Source of the DNA: Firmicutes bacterium OM04-13BH
GTDB lineage: Bacteria; Bacillota; Clostridia; Lachnospirales; Lachnospiraceae
Direction of reading: 5' to 3'
Assembly: GCA_003481745.1 (NCBI GenBank)
Contig: QULP01000001.1
Coordinates: forward strand, 62,001-126,000
Length of the DNA stretch: 64,000 bases
Made by a program: the position numbers and the translations under genes. This document shows, piece by piece, positions 25,909 through 34,825 of this stretch. Position 1 is the first letter of the stretch, and each line of letters opens with the position of its first letter. Under the pieces are notes generated by a model. It was not told the origin of the DNA and made no database searches. It was given only the letters and a program-made list of their open reading frames with translations.

Positions 25909-26727
25909 TTACAAGATTTCCTCTGTCGCAACCGCCTGCGCACGGTATCCCTCTGCAATTACATCTAACTCTTGATGAAAACGCTCTAAGCGTGCTAAAT
26001 CTTTTGATTCATAAATGCGGTAAAATTCATCCTGAATTTTTGCCACTTCTCTGTTATTTGAATAATGATACAGATTCTCAATATTATTTAAAATTTCTTT
26101 TACAATATTGGACTGGTGAACCATAGAGTTCTGTGCATCCATCACTTCATTACGAACGGATGACATCTCCTCGTCAAGAGTTAAAACTGACTGTGCCGCA
26201 TTATTTAACCGTGTTCTTACATGAGGCGGCATATTTCCTTTATATTTATACTGCAGCGAATGTTCAATCGTTGCCCAAAAATTCATTGCAAGCGTACGAA
26301 TTTGAATTTCCGCTTTTATTTCTCTTGGTCCTTCTAAAGTCTCTACATGATAAGCAATAATCATGTGATAACTTCGATAACCGCTTTCTTTCATATGCGT
26401 AATATAGTCTTTTATCTCCAGTACCCTCATATCCTGACGTTTCCGAATAATATCCGCCACTTTTTCAATATCTTCAGAAAACTGGCAGATAATGCGGATT
26501 CCAGCGATATCTTCTACTTTTTCTTCAAGTTCTTCCCATGAAATATTTTTTCTCTGCATTTTCTCAAGAATACTATTGATTGATTTTACTCGTCCGCTGA
26601 CCTGTTCAATCGGTGAATAAAGTTCCTTTTCCCTGTGTTCCTTTTTAAGATGTTTGAACTTGATTACCATTTCTTTCACGGCAAGCTCATAAGGAAGCAA
26701 AAGCTCATGCCATAAACGTATTTCCAT
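25909..26727 (-). CDS. Small alarmone synthetase (GTP pyrophosphokinase, RelQ/RelP-like)
   Basis: This 272-residue protein has only the RelA/SpoT synthetase domain: RVKSINSILEKM, DIAGIRIICQF, SGYRSYHMI and the acidic EIQIRT motif. There is no HD hydrolase or TGS domain, so it makes (p)ppGpp but cannot degrade it. A helical C-terminal tail may mediate oligomerisation. GGAG lies 9 bases before the ATG, and the gene follows the end of the pepD transcription unit. Confidence 0.92.
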   Translation of the reverse strand: MEIRLWHELLLPYELAVKEMVIKFKHLKKEHREKELYSPIEQVSGRVKSINSILEKMQRKNISWEELEEKVEDIAGIRIICQFSEDIEKVADIIRKRQDMRVLEIKDYITHMKESGYRSYHMIIAYHVETLEGPREIKAEIQIRTLAMNFWATIEHSLQYKYKGNMPPHVRTRLNNAAQSVLTLDEEMSSVRNEVMDAQNSMVHQSNIVKEILNNIENLYHYSNNREVAKIQDEFYRIYESKDLARLERFHQELDVIAEGYRAQAVATEEIL

Positions 26728-26867
26728 AAATCATTACTCCTTGTCATTGCGCCTTGGAATCATCAACAGACTTTCTGCGCTTTTTTTCTAATCTGTTTTT
26801 TACGCATACGTGTTTTAAGTATATCATATTTCTTACATCCATACCAGAAAGAAATCATAAAATCCCT

Positions 26868-26932
26868 TATCCATTCAAGTTGACTTCGTATTGTTCACAC
26901 TTATCATTCTATGAACGGAAAAGGGATTTTAT
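26868..26932 (-). terminator. Terminator-like hairpin after pepD
   Basis: AAAATCCCTT and AAGGGATTTT pair across a ~40-base loop, just past the pepD stop. Inside the loop GTTCA and TGAAC can form a second short stem. The T-rich end supports termination on the minus strand. The long loop makes it weaker than usual. Confidence 0.55.
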
Positions 26933-26937
26933 TCCAG

Positions 26938-28389
26938 TTACTTTTTAATTCTCTTTAATACTTCTACTAAATATTCATATACTCTTTTAGTGGATGAAAT
27001 AGAAAGGCGTTCTTCCGAAGTATGAATATCTTTCATATCCGGTCCGATAGAAACACAGTCCAGTCCCTTTATTTTTTCATAAAACAGACCACATTCCAAT
27101 CCTGCATGAATCACCTCAACCACTGGTTCTTTTTGATACATTTCTTTATAAACTTTGGTCATCAGAGGACGAAGTACAGAATCTTTTTTATACTCCCATG
27201 CCGGATAGTTTCCGTCTTCATCATATTCTCCACCGAGAAATTCTGTCAGATAACGAATCTGGTCTGCAAGTGCTCTCTTTTCTGAACCAACAGAACTTCT
27301 CACACTTGTCTCACAGATAAAGGTTGATGGCATCAAGCGCACAATTCCTACATTACAGGAGGTCTCTACCAGTCCTTCTATAAATCCACACATCTTGCGG
27401 ATTCCATTTGGATAATGAATCAGGAAAAATAATACTTTCTCCTGACTCGCCGGATGAAGTACCTGTTTTGTACTCTCCTCCTGTACTTCAACATGAACTT
27501 GGATATTTTCATCACTGCCTGTGTATTCTTTTTGAAGGGTAGAAGTAAATACTTTTGCCATCTGTTCTAATCGACCGGCATCTTCTGCTGAAACTAATAC
27601 TTCTGCATCTGCCTGTCGTGGAATTGCATTATTTTTCTGCCCGCCTTTCATATCATATAAAAACAAGTCTAATTCACTTCCACACTCATGCAAAAATCTT
27701 GCCAGAAGAAGTATCGCATTGGAGCGGTTTTTATTAATCTCTGAGCCGGAATGACCGCCAAGCAGTCCATCCACTGTAATTTTACAAGAAAGCCCTGTAC
27801 CTTCCACACGTTTTACCGGAAGCTCACTGTAACTCCTAAGTCCTCCAGCGCATCCACTCCATAAATATCCTTCTGCCTCAGAATCCAGATTGATTAGATA
27901 TTTTCCCTTTAACACAGAGGTATCAAATCCTTCTGCACCTAACAGACCAATCTCTTCATCTACCGTAAACACTGCCTCAATCGCAGGATGTGCAAGTGTC
28001 TCATCTTCTAAAACCGCCAGTTCATAAGCAACTGCAATTCCATCATCTCCGCCAAGCGTTGTATCTTTTGCATAGATTTCATCACCCTCAACGCACAGCT
28101 TTAAACCGTCTTTTTCAAAATCATGCTGACTCGTGGCTGTTTTTTCACACACCATGTCTACATGTCCCTGTAAAATTACCGTTGGTGACTCTTCATATCC
28201 TTTGGATGCCTCTTTAAAAATTACAACATTTCCCATTTCATCCTGAATAAAACGAAGTTCTTTTTTCTTTGCAAACTCAACAAGATAATCACTGATTTGT
28301 TTTGTATTTCCTGAACCATGCGGAATATTACAGATTTCTTCAAAATAGTAAAACACTCTTTCTGGTTTTAAATTTTCTAATACTGCCAT
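26938..28389 (-). CDS. pepD: Aminoacyl-histidine dipeptidase (cytosol nonspecific dipeptidase)
   Basis: This 483-residue M20 metallopeptidase has the zinc motifs LQGHVDMVCE, GGDDGIAVAY and DEEIGLLGAEG, and a GHSGSEI dimerisation-domain motif. It hydrolyses dipeptides such as Xaa-His in the cytosol. The frame extends 14 codons upstream, but GGAGG 6 bases before the ATG at 28389 sets the start. Confidence 0.93.
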   Translation of the reverse strand: MAVLENLKPERVFYYFEEICNIPHGSGNTKQISDYLVEFAKKKELRFIQDEMGNVVIFKEASKGYEESPTVILQGHVDMVCEKTATSQHDFEKDGLKLCVEGDEIYAKDTTLGGDDGIAVAYELAVLEDETLAHPAIEAVFTVDEEIGLLGAEGFDTSVLKGKYLINLDSEAEGYLWSGCAGGLRSYSELPVKRVEGTGLSCKITVDGLLGGHSGSEINKNRSNAILLLARFLHECGSELDLFLYDMKGGQKNNAIPRQADAEVLVSAEDAGRLEQMAKVFTSTLQKEYTGSDENIQVHVEVQEESTKQVLHPASQEKVLFFLIHYPNGIRKMCGFIEGLVETSCNVGIVRLMPSTFICETSVRSSVGSEKRALADQIRYLTEFLGGEYDEDGNYPAWEYKKDSVLRPLMTKVYKEMYQKEPVVEVIHAGLECGLFYEKIKGLDCVSIGPDMKDIHTSEERLSISSTKRVYEYLVEVLKRIKK

Positions 28390-28544
28390 TTTCTGCCTCC
28401 ATATCCAAGGTAATCTGCAGTGCAGACACACTTTTTATTCTTTCTTATTGTGTCACATCTTTTTCCAAATGGCAAGGACATATTCTTTTCACCCGTTCCA
28501 TATATTATGATGTGAATTTGAATCAGAGATCGGAGAATCTATTT

Positions 28545-29474
28545 ATGAAACGTCTGTTTTTTTCTTTTTTTTGTCTTTTTTGTTTTCTTTTTTCTTTGTT
28601 ATTTCCACAGATTTGTATTTCTTCGGCTCTTTTGGGCATCCGGCTTTGGTTTTCTACACTTTTGCCCTCTTTATTTCCTGCAATGGTATTATCCGCCATT
28701 TTAATTTCTTCGGGTCTGCTTGAACCGCTTCTCGTATCTTTCAAAAAGTTCTGGCATTCTGTTTTTTCTCTTACCCCCTTTGGTGCTTCTGCATTTTTAT
28801 TTGGAATTTTATGCGGTTTTCCAATGGGTGCAAAAACTACAGCAGATTTATACCAATCTAATAAAATTTCCAAACAGGAAGCCTGCTATCTTTTGACATT
28901 TTCTGCTTTTCCAAGCCCTTCTTTTCTGACCGGATATTTATCATTTTCTATTTTAGAAAATCAGGTTCCCAATCATCTGCTTTTTTTCATCTTTTTTCTG
29001 TCTGCGTTTCTTACCAGTCTTTTTTTTCGCCGGATTTACTCTGTTTCTCAGCAATCTGTATTTACCCGAACGCAAAAAGAGACATCCTCTTCTCCTTTTG
29101 CGGAACTTCTGGATATCTCTATTATGAATAGCCTTTTTTCTATTACCAAGCTTGGTGGATATATTATTCTGTTTTCTGTTTTTCAAGGAATCCTTCAATT
29201 CCTGCTGTCTTCTTCGTCTTTCTTTTCAGTCATGCTTTGTGGTCTAACAGAATTTTCCACCGGACTTAATGCTTTAAAAGACACTGCTCTGCCATTTTCT
29301 TTAAAGTTTCCTTTGACAATGGGCTTTTCCAGCTTTGGAGGTCTTTGCGTACTTGCTCAGACTTCCTGCGTACTTTCAGGCACAGACCTCCCTCTCTTTC
29401 CTTATCTAATCGGAAGAATCGTTTGTACCCTCATTGCCTCAGGACTTACTTTTTTATTCGTCATCCTCTTCTAA
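28545..29474 (+). CDS. YlbJ-like sporulation integral membrane protein
   Basis: This 309-residue protein is almost entirely hydrophobic, with about eight membrane segments. It contains GFPMGAKTTADLYQSNKISK and FSAFPSPSFLTGYL, typical of YlbJ/nucleoside-recognition (Gate) proteins needed for spore cortex formation. The open frame extends 81 codons upstream, antisense to pepD, but GGAG 9 bases before the ATG at 28545 and the hydrophobic start fit better. In Bacillus ylbJ also lies next to coaD and rsmD. Its last 21 bases overlap the convergent coiled-coil gene. Confidence 0.82.
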   Translation: MKRLFFSFFCLFCFLFSLLFPQICISSALLGIRLWFSTLLPSLFPAMVLSAILISSGLLEPLLVSFKKFWHSVFSLTPFGASAFLFGILCGFPMGAKTTADLYQSNKISKQEACYLLTFSAFPSPSFLTGYLSFSILENQVPNHLLFFIFFLSAFLTSLFFRRIYSVSQQSVFTRTQKETSSSPFAELLDISIMNSLFSITKLGGYIILFSVFQGILQFLLSSSSFFSVMLCGLTEFSTGLNALKDTALPFSLKFPLTMGFSSFGGLCVLAQTSCVLSGTDLPLFPYLIGRIVCTLIASGLTFLFVILF

Positions 29475-30107
29475 CTCGTCGTCTAAATCATCCATATCGA
29501 GATTTTCTTCCGGCTCTTCTTCTGTCTGTTTCGGAATCGGATTATTTAACTGAGGTGCAAGTTCACTTCTGTTTTCGCTCACCACATCTGCCGCACTCTG
29601 AAGAGACTGTGCAAATGCATTATAAGTCTGTGCAAGCTCATTATATCTTGCATTTGCATTTTCCATCGTTCCATGAATCAGCTGTTCTAAGTTTGCCATC
29701 ATCTCATCGGTATAAGAAATTGCACTTAAACGTAAATTATTTGCATCTGCTGTTGCAGAGTCAATAATTGCCTGTGCCTGCTGATTTGCACTGTTTACAA
29801 TTTCATTTGCCTGTGCATAAGCCTGCTGCATTACTTCAGACTCTTTTACCATATCCTGAACTTGTGTTTTTGTTTCTGCAATAACTGCATCTGCTTTTGC
29901 CTGTGCATCTGCTAAAATCGCATCTTTATTGCTGATGATTTTCTGATATCTCTTGATTTCATCTGGTGTCTTCATACGAAGTTCACGAAGCAGTTCTTCT
30001 AATTCTTCTTTATTTACAACAATTTTTGTTGTTGAAAGCGGCTGGTATTTACAACTTTCTACGTATTCTTCGATTTCTTCAATAATCTGCTCAATTCTGC
30101 TACTCAT
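29454..30107 (-). CDS. Coiled-coil protein, V-type ATPase subunit E/DivIVA-like
   Basis: This 217-residue protein is mostly a long Ala/Gln/Glu-rich helix (about residues 60-180), with a very acidic C-terminal tail. The N terminus reads SSRIEQIIEEIEEYVESC. Lachnospiraceae genomes often carry such a gene, loosely annotated as 'ATPase', beside coaD. It may be a scaffold or cell-division factor, but no catalytic motif is visible. Its 3' end overlaps ylbJ. Confidence 0.7.
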   Translation of the reverse strand: MSSRIEQIIEEIEEYVESCKYQPLSTTKIVVNKEELEELLRELRMKTPDEIKRYQKIISNKDAILADAQAKADAVIAETKTQVQDMVKESEVMQQAYAQANEIVNSANQQAQAIIDSATADANNLRLSAISYTDEMMANLEQLIHGTMENANARYNELAQTYNAFAQSLQSAADVVSENRSELAPQLNNPIPKQTEEEPEENLDMDDLDDELEEDDE

Positions 30108-30118
30108 AATTACACTCC

Positions 30119-30616
30119 TTATTGTATTTTATTACCCTTTTGTGCAAATTTTTCTCTCACTTTTTCTACTACATATTCCGGAGCAAATTTTGATATATCA
30201 GCACCAAAATATGCTGCTTCTTTTACCGTAGTAGAACTTAAATACGCATACTCCAGACTTGTTGTCAAAAACATGGTATCCACATCTTTCGCCAACACAC
30301 GGTTTGTCTGTGCCATCTGAAGCTCATATTCAAAATCTGTAATTGCCCGCAGTCCACGGATAATTACTTTTGCATCACAGTTTCGGGCAAAATTCACCGA
30401 AAGACCACTAAAGGTCTCAATTTTTACATTCGGGATATCTGCCGTCACTTCTTTTAATATATTAACACGTTCTTCCACAGAAAACAACGGACTTTTTTGA
30501 GAATTATGTAAAACTCCGACGATAACTTCGTCAAAAAGTTCCGATGCACGTCGAATGACATCTAAATGTCCAAAAGTTACCGGGTCAAAACTGCCCGGAT
30601 AAATTGCTCTTACCAT
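30119..30616 (-). CDS. coaD: Pantetheine-phosphate adenylyltransferase
   Basis: This 165-residue enzyme makes dephospho-CoA from phosphopantetheine and ATP. The nucleotidyltransferase motif TFGHLD near residue 15 and the YLSSTTVKE motif are present. Length is standard. It lies 9 bases after rsmD, an order conserved across Firmicutes. Confidence 0.97.
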   Translation of the reverse strand: MVRAIYPGSFDPVTFGHLDVIRRASELFDEVIVGVLHNSQKSPLFSVEERVNILKEVTADIPNVKIETFSGLSVNFARNCDAKVIIRGLRAITDFEYELQMAQTNRVLAKDVDTMFLTTSLEYAYLSSTTVKEAAYFGADISKFAPEYVVEKVREKFAQKGNKIQ

Positions 30617-30625
30617 TTTTTATTT

Positions 30626-31177
30626 TTATTCCTTCCTTAAGAATACATGCCTGTTTGTTTTGTATTTTTTATTTTTTACAATTTCAAACCCGTATTCTTC
30701 CACATAATCAAATGTTGTCTCTAACGATGCTTCCACTACAATTAACGTATCTTTTGTTACATAAGAAGCATTTCTTAGCACTGCAAGCACCTCTTTTTCC
30801 AGTTCTTTATTGTATGGCGGGTCCATAAAAATACAGTCAAACGGTTCTGTTCCTTCTAACATGGAAAGAGCAGTAAACACATCCTGGTTCATAACTTCCG
30901 CCTTATCTTTTAGACGGGTAAATTTCAGATTTTCCAGAATACAGTTTGCTGCTTTCTTATTTTTTTCTATTAAGACACAAGAAACTGCCCCTCTGCTTAA
31001 AGCTTCAATTCCAATGGCTCCACTTCCCGAAAATAAATCGAGAAACCGACAGTCACAGATATAGGACTGAAGCATATTAAATAATGTTTCTTTAATCCTG
31101 TCTGTGGTCGGTCTTGTCTCCATTCCTGAAACTGTCTTGAGGGGCATTCCCTTTGCACTTCCTGCAATTACTCTCAT
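30626..31177 (-). CDS. rsmD: 16S rRNA (guanine-N2)-methyltransferase RsmD
   Basis: This 183-residue protein has the SAM motif LDLFSGSGAIGIEALSRGA and the catalytic FMDPPYNKE motif of RsmD, which methylates G966 of 16S rRNA. It is coupled with coaD downstream and follows mgsA after 21 bases. Confidence 0.96.
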   Translation of the reverse strand: MRVIAGSAKGMPLKTVSGMETRPTTDRIKETLFNMLQSYICDCRFLDLFSGSGAIGIEALSRGAVSCVLIEKNKKAANCILENLKFTRLKDKAEVMNQDVFTALSMLEGTEPFDCIFMDPPYNKELEKEVLAVLRNASYVTKDTLIVVEASLETTFDYVEEYGFEIVKNKKYKTNRHVFLRKE

Positions 31178-31198
31178 ATTCAGCTTAAATCCTCTTCT

Positions 31199-31591
31199 CT
31201 ACTTGTTCAGGCGCCAGTCTAAATCCCCATGGTCTAACCCGAGAATTAAAGATTCCGCTGTTGCAATATTGGTTGCAATCGGAACATTATACTGGTCACA
31301 GCAACGGGAAATCTGATAGACATCCGGTTCTTTCGGATTAATCATAGAAGGATTGTAAAAAAAGATTACCATATCTATGTCTCCACGTTCTATCATCTCC
31401 GTAATCTGTTTATCACCGCCCATACTTCCTGGCAAAAACTTATGCACGCGAAGATTTGTCACCTCTTCAATTCTTCTTCCTGTTGTACCAGTTGCATAAA
31501 CTTCATGTTTTGCCAAAATATTTTTATAGGCAATACAGAAATCTTCAATAAGAGGCTTCTTACTGTTGTGTGCAATTATACCAACGTTCAT
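31199..31591 (-). CDS. mgsA: Methylglyoxal synthase
   Basis: This 130-residue enzyme converts dihydroxyacetone phosphate to methylglyoxal. ATGTTGR (phosphate binding), GGDKQI with the catalytic Asp, and FFYNP are visible. The frame extends 21 codons upstream, but those codons lie in the promoter, so the ATG at 31591 is the start. A GAGG box is 10 bases upstream. Confidence 0.95.
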   Translation of the reverse strand: MNVGIIAHNSKKPLIEDFCIAYKNILAKHEVYATGTTGRRIEEVTNLRVHKFLPGSMGGDKQITEMIERGDIDMVIFFYNPSMINPKEPDVYQISRCCDQYNVPIATNIATAESLILGLDHGDLDWRLNK

Positions 31592-31625
31592 ATTCAACCA
31601 TCCTCTTCTTTTTTTTATCAGATTT

Positions 31626-31654
31626 ATTATAGCAAATACAACAACTATCCGCAA
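31626..31654 (-). promoter_or_regulatory. Sigma-A promoter of mgsA
   Basis: TTGCGG and a perfect TATAAT with 17-base spacing lie 35-63 bases upstream of the mgsA ATG on the minus strand. Confidence 0.75.
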
Positions 31655-31784
31655 TTATTTTTTTGCATTTTATGCATTTTTTACAATATCAGATTGAAAA
31701 TACATAATTTTCTTAGCGTTTCTTTTGCTGAATAGATATTTTAATACAATTCTCATAATTTGTCAAAACCTGTAAACATTTCCA

Positions 31785-31813
31785 GAATAAAAAAAATAGA
31801 ATTTCACATACTA
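31785..31813 (+). promoter_or_regulatory. Sigma-G-like promoter of the SASP gene
   Basis: GAATA is followed after 17 bases by CATACTA, matching the Bacillus sigma-G consensus for forespore genes. It sits about 45 bases before the SASP start codon. Confidence 0.75.
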
Positions 31814-31856
31814 CCATTGTAACAAAAAAACAGACGACAAAAGGAGGAAGAAAACC

Positions 31857-32078
31857 ATGTCTAACAGTAATTCTTCTAACAGTACAGCCGTACCAGAAGC
31901 CAAAAGTGCATTAAACCGATTCAAGTATGAGGTTGCAAGCGAATTAGGTGTCCCTCTGACAGATGGATACAACGGAAACCTTACCTCAAAACAGAACGGT
32001 TCTGTCGGAGGCTATATGGTGAAAAAAATGATTGAAAACCAGGAACGTCAGATGTCCAGCGGTTCTTCTAATCTCTAA
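31857..32078 (+). CDS. Alpha/beta-type small acid-soluble spore protein
   Basis: This 73-residue SASP coats DNA in the spore core and is degraded at germination. It has the conserved RFKYEVASELGVPL segment, in which the GPR protease cuts within EVASE, and GYNGNLTSKQNGSVGGYMVKKMI. The N terminus is Ser/Asn-rich. A strong GGAGG precedes the ATG. Confidence 0.96.
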   Translation: MSNSNSSNSTAVPEAKSALNRFKYEVASELGVPLTDGYNGNLTSKQNGSVGGYMVKKMIENQERQMSSGSSNL

Positions 32079-32092
32079 AAAGAAAGAAAATC

Positions 32093-32130
32093 AAAAAGGG
32101 GGATGCTTCTTTACTTAAGAAGCTTCCCTC
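32093..32130. terminator. Bidirectional terminator between the SASP and DUF6465 genes
   Basis: A stem with core GCTTCTT / AAGAAGC is extended by GGG/CCC pairs. The T run (CTTTTTG) is best on the minus strand, serving the DUF6465 gene. The plus-strand side also ends the SASP transcript 14 bases after its stop. Confidence 0.7.
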
Positions 32131-32150
32131 TTACTTTGCGTTTTATAGTC

Positions 32151-32603
32151 TTATAAATCGATTTTCTTTCCTTCTTCTACATATTCGCCGTTTACAACAT
32201 AATAAGCAGCAGATTCTTCTGGTTTAATATAAATTTCAAGTTTTTCGATTTCTGTCTCTTTTTTACCGGTTTCATCCATCCAGGCTTTCTTTACAGCTGC
32301 TTCAATCTCTTCGATTTTAAGGTCTTTTCCGCCAAACTGAATATTCACTCTCTTTGTAACGGTTTTTACAGCTGTTTTCTTCGTTGTTGCTGTTCTTTTT
32401 CTGGTTGCTCTTTTTACCGGCTCTTTTTTAGATGATGCAGCTTTTTTTGTTTCTTCTGCTTTAGTTTCTTCTGACTTTGTTTCTACATCTTTTACTTCTT
32501 CTGTTTTTACTGTTTCTTCTGTCTTAACTGGAGTAGTCTTTTCTGTTACAGCTGCTTTTGTTGTTTTTGTAACTGCAGCCTTTGTTGTTTTTGTTCTAGG
32601 CAT
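32151..32603 (-). CDS. DUF6465 family protein
   Basis: This 150-residue protein has a low-complexity Thr/Lys/Glu N-terminal half with repeated TKAAVT and KTEE units, a basic KRATRKRTATTKK stretch, and a folded C-terminal domain starting VNIQFGGKDLKIEE and ending in EIYIKPEESAAYYVVNGEY. This matches a Lachnospiraceae family of unknown function (DUF6465). The basic repeats suggest nucleic acid binding, which is inference. AAAGGAGG before the ATG at 32603 sets the start. Confidence 0.8.
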   Translation of the reverse strand: MPRTKTTKAAVTKTTKAAVTEKTTPVKTEETVKTEEVKDVETKSEETKAEETKKAASSKKEPVKRATRKRTATTKKTAVKTVTKRVNIQFGGKDLKIEEIEAAVKKAWMDETGKKETEIEKLEIYIKPEESAAYYVVNGEYVEEGKKIDL

Positions 32604-32645
32604 ACTAATCTCCTCCTTTATGTAGCCCTTACATGATTCTCGTTT

Positions 32646-32674
32646 ATCATAAACCATTTTACCTTTTTTTTCAA
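32646..32674 (-). promoter_or_regulatory. Promoter of the DUF6465 gene
   Basis: TTGAAA and TATGAT with 17-base spacing lie between recG and the DUF6465 gene on the minus strand. Confidence 0.55.
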
Positions 32675-32691
32675 GTTTTTTCTGATTCCCA

Positions 32692-34749
32692 TCAGATTCC
32701 AGGTCGTTTCATCTGCTCTTTTGCATAAAATTCCAGTCTGTTTTTTAACCCTTTATATTCTTCCGATTCCAGATGCGGGTCTTTTTCTAAAATTTCATCT
32801 GCAACAATAGAAGCTTCCTTTAAAATAGCTGCATCCTGATAAATATCTGCCAGTTTAAATTCAAGAATCCCACTCTGTCTGATTCCAAATAAATCCCCCG
32901 GACCTCTTAAGCGTAAATCTTCTCCCGCAATAAAAAATCCATCGTTAGATTCTACTAAAATCTGAAGTCGTTCTTTGATTTCTTTTTTTGTTCCTCCCTG
33001 CATGAAAATACAGTAAGACTGATGTTCACCTCTTCCGACTCTTCCCCTTAACTGATGTAACTGCGCAAGTCCAAACCGTTCTGCATTTTCTACCATCATA
33101 ACCGTTGCATTTGGCACATTCACTCCCACTTCAATTACGGTAGTGGAGACTAGTATCTGAATTTTATTTTCGGAAAATTCTTCCATAATTTTATTTTTTT
33201 CCGCCGGCTTCATTCTCCCATGCAAAAATCCAACGGAAATCTCTGGCGGCATTTCCTGTCTTAACTTTTTTGTGTAATCCAGTACGTTTTCTGCTTCTAG
33301 CCCTTCGCTTTCTTCTACCATCGGACAAATCACATAAACCTGACGTCCCTCTGCAATTTCTTTTTGCATAAAACGATACGCACTTTTTCGATAGCTGGTA
33401 TCCACCACACAGTTTTTGATTGGGAGACGATTTGCAGGCAGTTCATCAATAACAGATAAGTCTAAATCTCCATACAGCATAATGGCAAGCGTTCTCGGAA
33501 TCGGTGTTGCACTCATGACTAAAACATGCGGACGTTTGCCTTTTTTCGATAAATCCTCTCTTTGATGCACCCCAAACCGATGCTGTTCATCTGTAATGAC
33601 AAGTGCCAGATTCTTATAATTTACATTCTCCTGAATCAGTGCATGTGTTCCGATAATCAGCTTTGCTTTCCCATTTTCAATTTTCTGATAAATTTCCCGC
33701 CGTTCTTTTGCCTTTATTGAACCGGTAAGCAATACCGCTTCAAAATCAAGCTGATGTTCCTCTAAAAGCTGTTTTAAACCTTCAAAATGCTGGACTGCCA
33801 ATACTTCCGTTGGAACCATAAGTGCTGCCTGATATCCATTTTGTGCGGACAATAGCATTGCCAGAAACGCAAGAATTGTCTTTCCACTTCCCACATCTCC
33901 CTGCACCAACCTTGCCATCAGTTTTTCTCCTGTCATATCTTTCTGAATTTCCTGCCATACTTTCTTCTGCGCATTCGTAAGCGAATACGGAAGACTCTGA
34001 ATCAAAGCCTCCGTTTCTGACACCGGTTTTATCCCAAATAAATTTTTCTCATTTTTAACCGTTTCTTTCATTTGCCGGACTGATAAGAGAAAAATTAAAA
34101 ACTCATCGAATACCAGTCGTTTTCTTGCCAGAATCATATTTTCCCTGTTTTTTGGAAAATGAATCTCTTGCACTGCGTAATTATACTCTGCTAACTGACA
34201 GGAAGTTCTTATCTTCTCTGACAAATACTCCTGTTCGATTTCTTTTTCTTCTAAAACCTGACGTACCATTTTTGCTATCATTTTGTTCGTCATTCCTTTT
34301 GTCAGGCTATAAATTGGCAGTAAACGGTTCTGCATTGTCTGATATTGCTCTTTGGTGAAAATCTCGGGCTGTTCCATTACCAGTCTGTTTTTCTTTTCAG
34401 ATACCACACCTCGAAAAATATAAGTACCCCCAAAAACTAACGTCTTTTTTAAAAATGCCATATTATACCATGTAAGCTGTAATTCCCGTCCTGCTTCTTT
34501 TAGCGTTGCCGTCACAAGTGTCAGCCTTCCGGTATTTCTTAAGCTGATACTTTGCGTGATTTTTCCCAAAACTGCAATCTTTTTTCCTGCCTGCACCATA
34601 GAAACAGATACCGGAATCCGGTATTGTTCATATTCCCTCGGATAATAATCCAATAAATCCTGTATTGTATCAATTCCAAGTATATGAAACAGCTTTTCTG
34701 TTTTCTCGCCAATTCCTTTTAAATTACGAATGGATTCCTGTTTTTCCAT
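32692..34749 (-). CDS. recG: ATP-dependent DNA helicase RecG
   Basis: This 685-residue helicase remodels stalled forks and Holliday junctions. The N-terminal wedge domain is followed by GDVGSGKT (Walker A), ITDEQHRFGV (DExH), SATPIPRT and the RGRVGRG motif VI. Length is standard. GGGTG lies before the ATG. It follows the FakA-like gene after a terminator. Confidence 0.97.
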   Translation of the reverse strand: MEKQESIRNLKGIGEKTEKLFHILGIDTIQDLLDYYPREYEQYRIPVSVSMVQAGKKIAVLGKITQSISLRNTGRLTLVTATLKEAGRELQLTWYNMAFLKKTLVFGGTYIFRGVVSEKKNRLVMEQPEIFTKEQYQTMQNRLLPIYSLTKGMTNKMIAKMVRQVLEEKEIEQEYLSEKIRTSCQLAEYNYAVQEIHFPKNRENMILARKRLVFDEFLIFLLSVRQMKETVKNEKNLFGIKPVSETEALIQSLPYSLTNAQKKVWQEIQKDMTGEKLMARLVQGDVGSGKTILAFLAMLLSAQNGYQAALMVPTEVLAVQHFEGLKQLLEEHQLDFEAVLLTGSIKAKERREIYQKIENGKAKLIIGTHALIQENVNYKNLALVITDEQHRFGVHQREDLSKKGKRPHVLVMSATPIPRTLAIMLYGDLDLSVIDELPANRLPIKNCVVDTSYRKSAYRFMQKEIAEGRQVYVICPMVEESEGLEAENVLDYTKKLRQEMPPEISVGFLHGRMKPAEKNKIMEEFSENKIQILVSTTVIEVGVNVPNATVMMVENAERFGLAQLHQLRGRVGRGEHQSYCIFMQGGTKKEIKERLQILVESNDGFFIAGEDLRLRGPGDLFGIRQSGILEFKLADIYQDAAILKEASIVADEILEKDPHLESEEYKGLKNRLEFYAKEQMKRPGI

Positions 34750-34761
34750 TTTTCACCCGTA

Positions 34762-34803
34762 CAAAAAAGATGTCCGCACAATTTTTGTACAAACATCTTT
34801 TTT
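34762..34803 (-). terminator. Terminator after the DAK2/FakA-like gene
   Basis: The minus strand forms AAAAAAGATGT / ACATCTTTTTT with the T run included, between the DAK2 gene and recG. It should limit readthrough into recG, which starts 13 bases later. Confidence 0.75.
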
Positions 34804-34825
34804 CCTTTTCTTTCTTAATCATTCT

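Noticed and set aside
28302..28544. 81-residue N-terminal extension of the YlbJ-like protein
   Set aside because: It is antisense to pepD, has no RBS, and a GGAG box precedes the ATG at 28545.
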